Shown in pieces: positions 1 through 8,708 of a DNA stretch of 64,000 bases; position 1 is the first letter of the stretch; every line of letters begins with the position of its first letter. Source of the stretch: Streptomyces flaveolus (GTDB lineage Bacteria > Actinomycetota > Actinomycetes > Streptomycetales > Streptomycetaceae); contig NZ_BMRV01000003.1 of assembly GCF_014648815.1 (NCBI RefSeq), positions 372,001 to 436,000 of the forward strand, read 5' to 3'. The translations under genes and the position numbers were made by a program. Below the pieces are notes generated by a model. That model made no database searches. It was given only the letters and a program-made list of their open reading frames with translations, and was not told the origin of the DNA.

Positions 1-18
1 TCCGCGTCTCCCGATCAG

Positions 19-29
19 TTGTCAAACAA
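19..29. promoter_or_regulatory. small dyad upstream of the sugar importer operon
   Basis: A short dyad (TTGT, 3-nt spacer, ACAA) lies about 115 bp upstream of the solute-binding protein start, in a locally AT-richer stretch. Sugar ABC operons of this kind are usually controlled by LacI- or ROK-family repressors, so this could be part of an operator, but the arms are only 4 bp and the window begins here. The regulator gene is not visible. Confidence 0.2.
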
Positions 30-145
30 TTACGAAATCAGCGTGAGATCTTGCGTTCACTTGTGCGTGGTGGTTGAGTGAGCGGCGCCCCACAACGCAT
101 CGGCGATGGGGCGCCTTCCTCGTTCATGCCCGAAGGGGACCACCC

Positions 146-1561
146 ATGAGAAGTGCTCGGTTCCGCCGTACGCGTCGTGCCGGCGTCATCACGCTCGTCT
201 CCGCTCTCACGCTGACCGCTCTGGCCGCCTGCGGCACGAGCAGCAGCGGCGACGGCGGTTCCGACGGCAGCGGCAGCGGGTCCTCCGACCCGGCTGCGCC
301 GCTGGACCCGAAGACCAAGGTGACGATCACCATCGACTGCATGCCGCCGGCGGCGAAGGCGGCCGAGCTGAAGGAGTGGAAGGAGGACGTCAAGGAGTTC
401 AACAAGACCTACCCGAACGTCACCGTCGAGGGCCGTTCCACCCCCGGCCAGTGCCTGGAGCCGCCGCGCTTCACGGCGATGCTGAAGGCGAAGTCGCAGC
501 CCGACGTCTTCTACACGTACTTCACCGACCTGCCCCAAGTGCTCGACAACGACGGCGCCGAGGACATCACCGCGTACGTCAACGACAAGAGCGTCCCGGC
601 CCTCAAGGACATCGACCCGAACGTCCTCGGCTCGCTCACGCACGAGAACAAGCTCTACGGCCTGCCCACCAGCAACTACACGATGGGCCTGTTGATCAAC
701 CGCAAGCTGTTCGAGAAGGCCGGCCTCGACCCGGACGCCCCGCCGCGCACCTGGGACGAGGTCCGCTCCGCAGCCAAGAAGATCGCCGGCCTGGGCGACG
801 GCATCGCCGGCTTCGGCGAGTACAGCGCCGGCAACACCGGCGGCTGGCACTTCACCGCCCAGATGTACAGCCTCGGCGGCGACATCGTCGACGCGAGCGG
901 CAAGAAGGCGGCGTTCGACAACGAGCTGGGCAGGCAGGTCGCAGAGAACCTCCACGCCATGCGCTGGGAGGACGACAGCATGGGCAAGACCCAGCTGCTC
1001 AAGTGGGGTGACCTCCAGAAGCAGATAGCCACCGACAAGCTCGGCATGTTCCTCGCCGCCCCCGACGACATCACGTACATGGTCCAGCAACTCGGAGCGG
1101 ACTACGAGAACTTCGGCATGGGCCCGATCCCCGGCGAGAAGAACACCCTCGCCGGCGGCAACAACTACATGATCAAGAAGGGGATCTCCGCCGACAAGAT
1201 CAAGGCGGCCATCGCCTGGCTGAACTTCGAGAACCTGACCGTCGGCAAGGGGCAGTTCGACTGGGCCCGCAAGAAGACCGACAAGCTGCCGGTCGGTCTG
1301 CCGCAGCCCAACTTCTGGCTGAACGAGTCGAAGACGAAGGACGACGCGGCCCGGGTCGAGCACGCCACGATGCCGGTCGAGAACTTCAAGGCGTTCATGG
1401 ACAACCCGGTCGCCGGCAAGGCCGAGCCGCCGAAGGCCCAGGAGATCTACAAGGTCCTCGACAACGTGATGTCCGGAATCCTCACCAACGAGGACGCCGA
1501 CATCGACAAGCTGCTGGACACGGCCGCGAGCCAGGTCGACCAGGTCCTCGCCAACCAGTGA
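146..1561 (+). CDS. sugar ABC transporter substrate-binding lipoprotein
   Basis: Extracytoplasmic binding protein (family 1) of a carbohydrate ABC importer, 471 residues. The ATG at 146 is chosen because AAGGGGA precedes it at 133-139; it gives an Arg-rich n-region, a hydrophobic stretch and a lipobox ending L-A-A-C near residue 29, followed by a Ser/Gly/Asp linker. The mature protein would be anchored to the membrane by the lipidated Cys and deliver a sugar to the two permeases downstream. The adjoining alpha-glucosidase suggests a maltose- or alpha-glucoside-type oligosaccharide. No ATPase gene is nearby; in Streptomyces such importers often share the MsiK ATPase encoded elsewhere. Substrate is inferred from context only. 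Confidence 0.93.
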   Translation: MRSARFRRTRRAGVITLVSALTLTALAACGTSSSGDGGSDGSGSGSSDPAAPLDPKTKVTITIDCMPPAAKAAELKEWKEDVKEFNKTYPNVTVEGRSTPGQCLEPPRFTAMLKAKSQPDVFYTYFTDLPQVLDNDGAEDITAYVNDKSVPALKDIDPNVLGSLTHENKLYGLPTSNYTMGLLINRKLFEKAGLDPDAPPRTWDEVRSAAKKIAGLGDGIAGFGEYSAGNTGGWHFTAQMYSLGGDIVDASGKKAAFDNELGRQVAENLHAMRWEDDSMGKTQLLKWGDLQKQIATDKLGMFLAAPDDITYMVQQLGADYENFGMGPIPGEKNTLAGGNNYMIKKGISADKIKAAIAWLNFENLTVGKGQFDWARKKTDKLPVGLPQPNFWLNESKTKDDAARVEHATMPVENFKAFMDNPVAGKAEPPKAQEIYKVLDNVMSGILTNEDADIDKLLDTAASQVDQVLANQ

Positions 1562-1568
1562 GCGCATC

Positions 1569-1597
1569 CCGGCGGGGCGGCGGCGCCGCCCCGCCGG
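1569..1597 (+). repeat. perfect GC hairpin between binding protein and permease
   Basis: A perfect inverted repeat with 14-bp arms and a 1-nt centre begins 8 bp after the binding-protein stop. There is no U tract. Hairpins at this position in MalE-MalF type operons commonly stabilise the upstream message and reduce readthrough, so that binding protein exceeds permease; that role is inferred. Confidence 0.75.
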
Positions 1598-1682
1598 ACA
1601 CCGCCGCCCCCCGGGCGGCGCGGACCGGACCACCTGTGGCATCCGGGGCGACGCCCCGGCAGACCAGCGTCAAGGAGCGACG

Positions 1683-2642
1683 ATGTCGGCCCCCAGCGTG
1701 ACCCCGAACAAGGCGGCCAGCCACCGCCGCACCCCGCCGCGCGCGGCGGACCCCGTGCCCCCGGGCGGCCGCTTCGCCAAGAGCCTGCGGCGCAACCTCA
1801 CGGCCCACGGATTCCTGATCGGCGCGGTGCTCTGCTTCGCCGTGTTCTCGTGGTACCCGATGGTCCGCGAGTTCTTCCTCGCCTTCCAGAAGACGGACAG
1901 CGGCGAGGTCAGCTGGGTGGGGCTGGACAACCTCACCACCGTCTTCAACGACCCGGCGTTCTGGCAGGCGTGGCGCAACACCCTGCTGTTCACCGTCCTC
2001 GCCCTGGTCCTCGGCTTCGCCGTGCCGTTCGTCGTCGCCCTCGTCATCAACGAGTTCCGGCACGGCAAGGGATACCTGCGGCTGCTCGTCTACCTGCCGG
2101 TGATGCTCCCGCCCGTCGCGTCGGTGTTGCTGTTCAAGTACCTGTACGACCCGGGGTACGGACTGCTCAACGAACTGTTCGGCTTCTTCGGCCTGCCCGA
2201 GCAGCAGTGGCTCCAGGACCCGGACACCTCCATGCTCTCGATCGTCATCGCCTCCACCTGGATGAACATGGGAGGCGCCGCCCTCATCTACCTCGCCGCC
2301 CTCCAGGGGATCCCCGGCGAGCTCTACGAGGCGGCGGAGCTGGACGGGGCCGGGGTGCTCCGCAAGATCTGGCACGTGACCATCCCGCAGACGCGCCTCA
2401 TCCTGTCCCTGATGCTGCTGATGCAGATCATCTCCACCATGCAGGTCTTCGTCGAGCCCTTCCTGCTCACCGGCGGAGCCGGCCCCGAGGGCTCCACCAC
2501 CACGGTCGTCTACCTCATCTACCAGTACGCCTTCAACTTCAACAACTACGGTGCCGCGGCAGCCCTGGGGCTGCTCCTGCTCGTCATACTCGCCGGGTTC
2601 TCGGCAGCGTACGTCAAGCTCAACCGCGCCGAGAACGAGTAG
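1683..2642 (+). CDS. sugar ABC transporter permease, MalF type
   Basis: Inner-membrane subunit of the carbohydrate importer, 319 residues. A cytoplasmic N-terminal tail of about 40 residues precedes the first membrane segment, and six hydrophobic segments follow. The cytoplasmic EAA loop, which docks the ATPase, reads EAAELDGAG-11 residues-P near residues 219-240. AAGGAG at 1671-1676 supports the ATG. It is the second gene of the operon and would form a heterodimer with the following permease. The family assignment is secure; the transported sugar is not. Confidence 0.93.
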   Translation: MSAPSVTPNKAASHRRTPPRAADPVPPGGRFAKSLRRNLTAHGFLIGAVLCFAVFSWYPMVREFFLAFQKTDSGEVSWVGLDNLTTVFNDPAFWQAWRNTLLFTVLALVLGFAVPFVVALVINEFRHGKGYLRLLVYLPVMLPPVASVLLFKYLYDPGYGLLNELFGFFGLPEQQWLQDPDTSMLSIVIASTWMNMGGAALIYLAALQGIPGELYEAAELDGAGVLRKIWHVTIPQTRLILSLMLLMQIISTMQVFVEPFLLTGGAGPEGSTTTVVYLIYQYAFNFNNYGAAAALGLLLLVILAGFSAAYVKLNRAENE

Positions 2643-2658
2643 GAACCGGAGTCCCAGC

Positions 2659-3534
2659 ATGTCCACACGCACGCTCATCTCACCGGCCCAGCTCGCCAGG
2701 CCCCGCGGCAAGGCCGTCTACTGGGTGACGTTCGCCGTCGTCGTCGCGGGCTTCACCCTCGTCTTCCTCGGCCCGCTGTACTGGATGGTCTCCAGTGGCT
2801 TCAAGGACACGCAGGAGGTCGTCCAGACCCCGCCGACGCTCGTCCCCGGCTCGTTCGCACCGGACAACTACTCCAGGGCCTGGGAGGTCATGGACCTGGC
2901 CAGGCTGCTGTTCAACACCCTGTACTACGCGTTCGGCGCCCTGGCCTTCCAACTCGTCCTCGACGTCGCCGCGGCGTACTCCCTCTCCAAACTCCGCCCC
3001 GTCTTCGGCAAGGCCGTCCTCGGGGCGATGCTGGCGACGCTGATGATCCCCGCGACCGTCCTCGTCGTCCCCCAGTACCTCACCGTGCTCGACGTGCCCG
3101 TCGTCGAACGCAACCTGCTCAACACCCCGTGGGCCATCTGGCTGCCGTCCGTGACGAACGCGTTCAACATCTTCCTGCTGAAGCGGTTCTTCGACTCCAT
3201 CCCCAAGGAACTGCTGGACGCGGCCGCCATGGACGGCGCGAGTCCGCTGCGCACCCTCCGGTCGATCGTCCTGCCGATCTCCCGCCCGATCCTCGGCGTC
3301 GTTTCCATCTTCGCGATCGTCGGGGTCTGGAAGGACTTCCTCTGGCCGATGCTCACCCTGCCCGACCCGGCCATGCAGACCCTGAACGTTGGCATCTACT
3401 CGCTCTCCAACGGCGTACCGACGAACGTGCTGATCGCCGCGCTCACCATCGCCTCACTGCCGACGCTGCTGATCTTCCTGATCTTCCAGCGCAACATCAT
3501 GAGCGGGCTCACCGCCGGCGGACTCAAGGGCTGA
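2659..3534 (+). CDS. sugar ABC transporter permease, MalG type
   Basis: Second membrane subunit of the importer, 291 residues. I start at ATG 2659, preceded by GGAG at 2648-2651, 16 bp after the upstream permease stop; an earlier in-frame start would overlap that gene extensively. It has six hydrophobic segments and an EAA loop (DAAAMDGAS) before the last two. The C-terminus ends in the Gly-Leu-rich tail usual for MalG homologues. The GH13 gene follows after about 110 bp containing a hairpin. Confidence 0.93.
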   Translation: MSTRTLISPAQLARPRGKAVYWVTFAVVVAGFTLVFLGPLYWMVSSGFKDTQEVVQTPPTLVPGSFAPDNYSRAWEVMDLARLLFNTLYYAFGALAFQLVLDVAAAYSLSKLRPVFGKAVLGAMLATLMIPATVLVVPQYLTVLDVPVVERNLLNTPWAIWLPSVTNAFNIFLLKRFFDSIPKELLDAAAMDGASPLRTLRSIVLPISRPILGVVSIFAIVGVWKDFLWPMLTLPDPAMQTLNVGIYSLSNGVPTNVLIAALTIASLPTLLIFLIFQRNIMSGLTAGGLKG

Positions 3535-3570
3535 TCCTTCCCCGGCCCCGCAGCACGCCCCCTCCCAAGC

Positions 3571-3618
3571 CTTCGCCGCCGGTCCGTCCGACGCCCCGCT
3601 TCCGGGCCGGCGGCGAAG
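3571..3618 (+). repeat. inverted repeat before the alpha-glucosidase
   Basis: Perfect 12-bp arms (3571-3582 and 3607-3618) with a 24-nt loop lie between the last permease gene and the glucosidase. With no T tract it is a weak candidate terminator, or an attenuator/processing site separating importer from hydrolase expression. Confidence 0.55.
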
Positions 3619-3646
3619 ACCCACCCTGCCCGAAAGGACCGCACCC

Positions 3647-5251
3647 GTGGCAGCCCCTCTTCCGCCCCGCACCGACGACTGGTGGCGGGACGCCGTCATC
3701 TACCAGGTGTACCCACGCAGCTTCGCCGACGGCGACGGCGACGGCACCGGGGACCTCGCGGGCGTCCGGGCGAGACTGCCCTACCTCGCCGCTCTCGGCA
3801 TCGACGCCGTCTGGTTCACCCCCTGGTACGCCTCCCCCCTGATCGACGGCGGCTACGACGTGGCCGACTACCGCACCATCGACCCCGCGTTCGGCACCCT
3901 GGACGACGCCGAGAAGCTGATCGCCGACGCCGCCGAACTCGGCATCCGGGTCATCATCGACATCGTCCCCAACCACGTCTCCGACCAGCACGCCTGGTTC
4001 CGCGCCGCCCTCGCCGCCGGCCCCGGCAGCCCGGAACGGGAACGCTTCCACTTCCGGCCCGGCCGGGGCGAGAACGGCGAACTCCCGCCCAACGACTGGC
4101 CCTCGCAGTTCTCCGGGGCCACCTGGACACGGGTGCCGGACGGCGAGTGGTACCTGCACCTGTTCACCCCCGAGCAGCCCGACCTGAACTGGGCCAACCC
4201 CGACGTCCGCCGCGAGCACGAGGACATCCTCCGCTTCTGGTTCGACCGAGGTGTCGCCGGCGTGCGCATCGACTCCGCGGCCCTGCTCGTCAAGGACCCG
4301 GCGCTCGCCGACTTCGAGGAGGGCGTCGACCCCCACCCGTACATCGACCAGGACGAGATCCACGACATCTACCGCGCCTGGCGGTCGATCGCCGACGAGT
4401 ACGGCGGCGTCTTCGTCGGCGAGGTCTGGCTGCCCGACGCGGAACGCTTCGCCCGCTACCTGCGCCCCGACGAACTGCACACCGCCTTCAACTTCACCTT
4501 CCTCACCTGCCCCTGGGACCCCGACCGCCTGCGCGCCACCATCGACTCGACGCTCGCCGAGCACGCTCCCGTGGGCGCCCCCGCCACCTGGGTCCTCGCC
4601 AACCACGACGTCACCCGGACCGTCACCCGCTACGGCCGCACCGACACCGGCTTCGACTTCGCGACCAAGGCGTTCGGCACCCCGACCGACCTGGCGCTCG
4701 GCACGCGCAGGGCACGCGCCGCCGCCCTGCTGACCCTGGCCCTGCCCGGCTCGGTCTACCTCTACCAGGGCGAGGAACTGGGGCTGCCGGAAGCCGACAT
4801 CCCCCTGGACCGCATCCAGGACCCGATGCACTTCCGCTCCGGCGGCACCGATCCGGGACGCGACGGCTGCCGAGTGCCGCTGCCGTGGACGGCCACGGCC
4901 CCCTGGTGGGGCTTCGGTTCGGCTACGGAGCCGTGGCTGCCGCAACCCGGTGACTGGGCCCGCTACGCGGTCGACCGGCAGCTCGCCGACCCGGAGTCGA
5001 TGCTCACGCTGTACCGGGAGGCCCTGGTGCTGCGCCGGGCGGGCAACGGCTTCGGCGACGGCCCCATGACCTGGCTGCCCGCCGCGGAGGGCGTTCTGGC
5101 CTTCGGCCGGACGGACGGTCTGGTCTGCGTGGTCAACCTGTCCGACGCACCGGCCGGCCTGCCGGCGCACGAGCAGGTCCTGCTGGCCAGCGGCCCGCTC
5201 GAACCCGACGGCATGCTGCCGCGCGACACGGCGGTGTGGCTGCGGACCTGA
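3647..5251 (+). CDS. GH13 alpha-glucosidase (oligo-1,6/maltase type)
   Basis: Cytoplasmic glycoside hydrolase family 13 enzyme, 534 residues, no signal peptide, releasing glucose from imported alpha-glucosides. The catalytic triad is visible: nucleophile D209 in GVRID, acid/base E259 in VGEVW and transition-state D321 in NHD. The N-terminal YQVYPRSF block and the D-GDGTGDL calcium/loop motif are also present. The start is a GTG at 3647 with AAAGGA at 3633-3638. It is the last gene of the sugar uptake cluster. Exact linkage specificity (alpha-1,4 versus 1,6 or sucrose/trehalose) cannot be read from the sequence. Confidence 0.92.
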   Translation: MAAPLPPRTDDWWRDAVIYQVYPRSFADGDGDGTGDLAGVRARLPYLAALGIDAVWFTPWYASPLIDGGYDVADYRTIDPAFGTLDDAEKLIADAAELGIRVIIDIVPNHVSDQHAWFRAALAAGPGSPERERFHFRPGRGENGELPPNDWPSQFSGATWTRVPDGEWYLHLFTPEQPDLNWANPDVRREHEDILRFWFDRGVAGVRIDSAALLVKDPALADFEEGVDPHPYIDQDEIHDIYRAWRSIADEYGGVFVGEVWLPDAERFARYLRPDELHTAFNFTFLTCPWDPDRLRATIDSTLAEHAPVGAPATWVLANHDVTRTVTRYGRTDTGFDFATKAFGTPTDLALGTRRARAAALLTLALPGSVYLYQGEELGLPEADIPLDRIQDPMHFRSGGTDPGRDGCRVPLPWTATAPWWGFGSATEPWLPQPGDWARYAVDRQLADPESMLTLYREALVLRRAGNGFGDGPMTWLPAAEGVLAFGRTDGLVCVVNLSDAPAGLPAHEQVLLASGPLEPDGMLPRDTAVWLRT

Positions 5252-5303
5252 CGGCTTTCCAGCAGACTGCTCCCGACCTCCGACCGAGAGAGGGACGGCG
5301 AGC

Positions 5304-5867
5304 ATGACGAAGAGCGCACTTCTGGTGATGGACGTCCAACGGGACGTCGTGGCCATCGCCGACGACGGTTCCGGATACCTGCCCCGCCTGCGCAGGGCGA
5401 TCGACGGGGCCCGAGCCGCCGGCATCACCGTGATCTACGTGGCGATGTCGTTACGGCCGGGAGATCCGGAAGTCAGCCCGCGCAACAAGGTGATGGCGAA
5501 CGTCCTGCGGGCCGGCCTGTTCACCGAAGGTGCCCCAGGCACCGAGATCCATGACGACATCGCACCCCGGCAGGGCGACGTCGTGGTCACCAAGAGACGG
5601 GGGAGCGCGTTCTCGGGCAGCGACCTCGACCTGGTCCTCAGGGCCCGCGACATCGACAGCCTCGTTCTCACCGGCATCGCCACCAGCGCCGTGGTGCTGT
5701 CCACCCTGTGGAGCGCCATCGACCTGGACTACGGCCTCACGGTCCTGGCGGACGCCTGCCTCGACACCGACCCCGAGGTGCACCGGATGCTCGTCGAGAA
5801 GCTGTTCCCGCAATGGGCGGACGTCGTCGGCGTCGAGGACTGGCTCAAGGCCGTCGCAGCGCCGTAG
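5304..5867 (+). CDS. isochorismatase-family protein lacking the catalytic cysteine
   Basis: A 187-residue alpha/beta protein of the isochorismatase/cysteine-hydrolase superfamily. D10 of the N-terminal V-M-D-V-Q block and K97 (VVTKRRGSAF) match two members of the usual Asp-Lys-Cys triad. The Cys position in the GIAT block is occupied by V130, so a thiol amidohydrolase reaction is not possible in the canonical way; true isochorismatases of the superfamily also lack that Cys. Leu50 is encoded by TTA (5451-5453), a codon read by the bldA tRNA in Streptomyces, so translation may be restricted to late growth. It probably forms a single-gene unit after the sugar cluster. Substrate unknown. Confidence 0.85.
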   Translation: MTKSALLVMDVQRDVVAIADDGSGYLPRLRRAIDGARAAGITVIYVAMSLRPGDPEVSPRNKVMANVLRAGLFTEGAPGTEIHDDIAPRQGDVVVTKRRGSAFSGSDLDLVLRARDIDSLVLTGIATSAVVLSTLWSAIDLDYGLTVLADACLDTDPEVHRMLVEKLFPQWADVVGVEDWLKAVAAP

Positions 5868-6031
5868 CGCGGGCGCCGCCCGCCTTGAGGACCTTCGCAG
5901 CAACCTGCCCGACGGCCTCGGCCGAGTCCGTACAACCTTCCGGTCACCGCGCGGGTCTGGAAACGGCGAACGGCAGTACGACCCCGTTCGCCGTTTCCGT
6001 CCCCGCCGGACCGACCGGGAGATCCCGCCCT

Positions 6032-7171
6032 GTGAGCCGTACCGCCACCGAAGCCCTGCGCGCCGCCGCGTTCGGCTGCGCCGCCGTCGCCGTCGCCCTC
6101 TGCCTGGTGTACGACCGGGCCGACGGGGCCCGTTGGGACGTGCTGGCCGCGCTCGCCGCCGGTGCGGTGTGCGCCGGAGGGTGGGCCGTCGCGACCCGCG
6201 GGGAGCCCGTACCCGCCCCCGGCCCGCGGCAGGGGAACGGCCTGCCGTCCGTGCTGCCCCGGAACCCGGTGGACTGGTACGCGGTCGTGGGCATGCTGCT
6301 CGCGGCGGTCGCCCCGTTCGCCGCATACCGCTTCGCCGCCGACGGCGAGGTGAACGACGCCTTCCTGGGCCTCGGGGCCTTCCCGCTGGTCGTCTGGGTC
6401 CTGCTCTTCGTCCCGGTGCTGTGGAAGCTGCTGGCCCGCACGCTGCCCGAGCGCCACCGGCTCCTCGCCCAGGACGCGAAGTCCGGCCGGGTCTTCGCCG
6501 TCCGCTTCACGTCGGCAGGCGCGGAATGGGCGCGGATCGTGGACGAGGACAACCCCAAGCTCATCGACCCGACGCCGGAGATCGCCCGGATGCTGAAGGT
6601 CCGCGACGAGCACGGCAAGTGGTACGGCGTCCAGGGCCTGCTCCCGGGACTCTTCGGCCGGAGCACCGTCGGCGAACTCTCCCACTTCGGGGCCAGGTTC
6701 AAGGGCGAGCACGTCTGGATCATGTGGCCGGAACGCTGGGAGTCGGTCCTCGCGGTGGCACGCCGACAGGGCCCTCCGGCGTACCCCGTGGCCATCGTCG
6801 CCGAGACCGGCGAGATGATCTGGGGCTACGCGGCGATCGACTTCACCGACCGCTACCTCACCGATCCGGCGAACCTGCGCCCCACCGTGCCCGGTCTGGC
6901 GGCCCGCACGCTCCCTCCCCGCCCCGCCTTCCGGGCGGCTGTCCACGGCCGCATGTATCTGCGCCTCGCGGTGGCGGTGGCGGCCCTGACCCCGCTGCTC
7001 CTCGACATGGTCTCCGGCGCGACGAGCGCCTGGCTCGGCCTCATTGCCGCCGTGGCCCTCGTCGACGCCCCCTTCGCCGCCTCCCGTGCCAACGCCCGCA
7101 TCCCCGACCGCACCCGCTGGACGGTCCCGCCGGTCGCGGACCTCCGCACCAGTGACGGAGCGGCCCGGTGA
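6032..7171 (+). CDS. multi-pass membrane protein of unknown function
   Basis: I do not recognise this 379-residue protein. I start it at GTG 6032 with GGGAG at 6017-6021, because upstream in-frame codons read as low-complexity Arg/Pro antisense-like sequence. Four hydrophobic segments occupy roughly the first 145 residues. A soluble region of about 180 residues follows, and two further hydrophobic segments lie near the C-terminus. The architecture resembles actinomycete hypothetical membrane proteins with a central cytoplasmic domain. It converges on the alanyl-tRNA-synthetase-like gene with only 31 bp between stops. Confidence 0.75.
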   Translation: MSRTATEALRAAAFGCAAVAVALCLVYDRADGARWDVLAALAAGAVCAGGWAVATRGEPVPAPGPRQGNGLPSVLPRNPVDWYAVVGMLLAAVAPFAAYRFAADGEVNDAFLGLGAFPLVVWVLLFVPVLWKLLARTLPERHRLLAQDAKSGRVFAVRFTSAGAEWARIVDEDNPKLIDPTPEIARMLKVRDEHGKWYGVQGLLPGLFGRSTVGELSHFGARFKGEHVWIMWPERWESVLAVARRQGPPAYPVAIVAETGEMIWGYAAIDFTDRYLTDPANLRPTVPGLAARTLPPRPAFRAAVHGRMYLRLAVAVAALTPLLLDMVSGATSAWLGLIAAVALVDAPFAASRANARIPDRTRWTVPPVADLRTSDGAAR

Positions 7172-7202
7172 ACCGAGGGGTCCGCGCGGGCCGCTGCCTC
7201 CG

Positions 7203-8369
7203 TCACCCCTGCCGCAGGCCGATCACCAGGTCCCGCGGCAGGCCGTGGGTGTCGTGGAGGTAGTGGAAGTCCTCGTCGTCCAGCGGACCCCGGAAGCGGG
7301 GACGGGCCAGGACCTGCCGGCCCCGCTCCAGCAGCCGGGCGAACCGCCGCTCCTCCTCGACCAGCATCCGGCGTACGGCGGCGGGGTCGCCGGTCTGCCG
7401 GAAGTGGCCCAGGGTGTGCGAGACCAGCTCGTCGGGCAGGTCTTCCAGCCGGCGCGACGGATCGTCCCGCCACAGCACGGTGAGCACCCGCCGCACCAGG
7501 CGCCGCAGCACATAGCCCTGTCCGGTGGCGGCCGGGCGGACCCCGTCGCCGATGACCACGACGGCCGACCGCAGATGGTCGCAGACCAGGCGGAACGACG
7601 GCTCGTCCAGTGACCACAGGCCGGGCACCAGACGCCGCCAGGGGTCGAACACATCGCAGTCGAACACCGATGACTTGCCCTGCAGCAGCGAGGCCAGCCG
7701 CTCCAGGCCGAGCCCGGTGTCGACGTTGCGCTGGGGGAGCGGCACGATACGGCCGTCGTCGAGCCGGCGGTGGCGCATCATGACGTGGTTCCACACCTCC
7801 ACCCAGCGGGGATCGCGGGTGGGCGTCGAGTGGGGCGGGGTGTCACCGGTCCACAGGAAGATCTCCGAGTCGGGTCCGCACGGGCCGACGGGCCCGTTGG
7901 ACCACCAGTTGTCCTCCACCGTGAGTTCCACGGGGACGCCGCGCTCCTGCCACAGCTCCAGGGAGGCGGTGTCCGGGCCGACCCGTTCGTCACCGCCGAA
8001 CACGGTGGCGTGCAGCAGGCCGGGGTCGACGCCGAAGCCCTCGGTGAGCAGCCGGTGGCCCCAGTCGAGGCTGCGCGTGCCCTCGTAGTCGCCCAGTGAC
8101 CAGGTGCCGAGCATCTCGAAGACCGTCAGGTGCGTGCTGTCGCCCACCTCCTCCAGGTCCGTGGTGCGCAGACAGCGCTGCACGTTGACCAGCCGCCGGC
8201 CCAGCGGATGGGCGCGGCCCTCCAGGTACGGGGTGAGCGGATGCATGCCCGAGGTGGTGAACAGCACCGGGTCACCGGGCGGGGGCAGCAGCGTCGAGCC
8301 GCCGATCCGGCGGTGATCCCGCTCCTCGTAGTACTCGACGAACGTGCGGACGATCTGCTCGGTGTCCAT
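7203..8369 (-). CDS. truncated alanyl-tRNA synthetase paralogue (catalytic domain only)
   Basis: A 388-residue class II synthetase core that aligns with the N-terminal catalytic half of AlaRS. Recognisable blocks in order are RCLRTTDLEEVG, HLTVFEMLGTWSLGDY, GPVGPCGPDSEIF, NVDTGLGLERLASLLQG and DHLRSAVVVIGDGV-GQGYVLRRL. It ends just after a block matching the AlaRS YDTYGFPVDLT segment (here LHDTHGLPRDL), so the rest of the linker, the editing domain and the C-Ala domain are absent (full AlaRS is about 880 residues). The ATG at 8369 is fixed by AAGGAG 8 nt upstream. It could activate alanine for a non-translational acceptor or act as a regulatory or resistance paralogue; neither is shown. It stands alone on its strand. 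Confidence 0.85.
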   Translation of the reverse strand: MDTEQIVRTFVEYYEERDHRRIGGSTLLPPPGDPVLFTTSGMHPLTPYLEGRAHPLGRRLVNVQRCLRTTDLEEVGDSTHLTVFEMLGTWSLGDYEGTRSLDWGHRLLTEGFGVDPGLLHATVFGGDERVGPDTASLELWQERGVPVELTVEDNWWSNGPVGPCGPDSEIFLWTGDTPPHSTPTRDPRWVEVWNHVMMRHRRLDDGRIVPLPQRNVDTGLGLERLASLLQGKSSVFDCDVFDPWRRLVPGLWSLDEPSFRLVCDHLRSAVVVIGDGVRPAATGQGYVLRRLVRRVLTVLWRDDPSRRLEDLPDELVSHTLGHFRQTGDPAAVRRMLVEEERRFARLLERGRQVLARPRFRGPLDDEDFHYLHDTHGLPRDLVIGLRQG

Positions 8370-8505
8370 GGGGGTGACTCCTTCGCGTGGCTGCGGGAAG
8401 GCACCGGAGAACGGGACCGGGGGTCGTCGTACCGAGACGAGGGCGGCGGAACGCCACGTGACCACCGACGGGCCGTTTCCGGTCGCCGGTGGGGAGGGGA
8501 GAAGG

Positions 8506-8574
8506 TCAGGCGGCGGCAACCGGCGAGCTGGTCGCTCGCGCGGTCGCGAAGATGCTTCGGCCGGTGACGTTCAT
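8506..8574 (-). CDS. possible short leader ORF with terminal alanine codons
   Basis: A 22-residue reading frame in the 5' region of the AlaRS-like gene, on the same strand, ends in Pro-Val-Ala-Ala-Ala. No good ribosome binding site is visible. Between it and the synthetase start lies an imperfect stem (outer CCACCG/CGGTGG at about 8460-8490, inner CCG/CGG with a GAAA loop). An alanine-sensing attenuator would be attractive upstream of such a gene, but Ala-rich runs are common at this GC content, so the call is weak. Confidence 0.2.
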   Translation of the reverse strand: MNVTGRSIFATARATSSPVAAA

Positions 8575-8654
8575 ACCGACCAGCGTACGACCCCCCATCC
8601 CTTCCGGCACGTGAATTTCCCGCGGGGCCCCACGGAACGGTCACGCGGCGCGCA

Positions 8655-8688
8655 ACGGCCCGTGCCCTGGTACAAGAGCACGGGCCGT
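8655..8688 (-). terminator. terminator hairpin after the GH64 glucanase
   Basis: Perfect 11-bp arms (8655-8665 and 8678-8688) with a 12-nt loop lie 20 bp beyond the glucanase stop. They separate it from the AlaRS-like gene downstream on the same strand. There is no T-run, which is usual for high-GC actinomycete terminators. Confidence 0.75.
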
Positions 8689-8708
8689 CCACCCGAAGGC
8701 CGGTGTGG

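Noticed and set aside
3524..5428. A 634-codon minus-strand frame opposite the alpha-glucosidase
   Set aside because: It is an antisense shadow; the plus strand carries the full GH13 catalytic triad.
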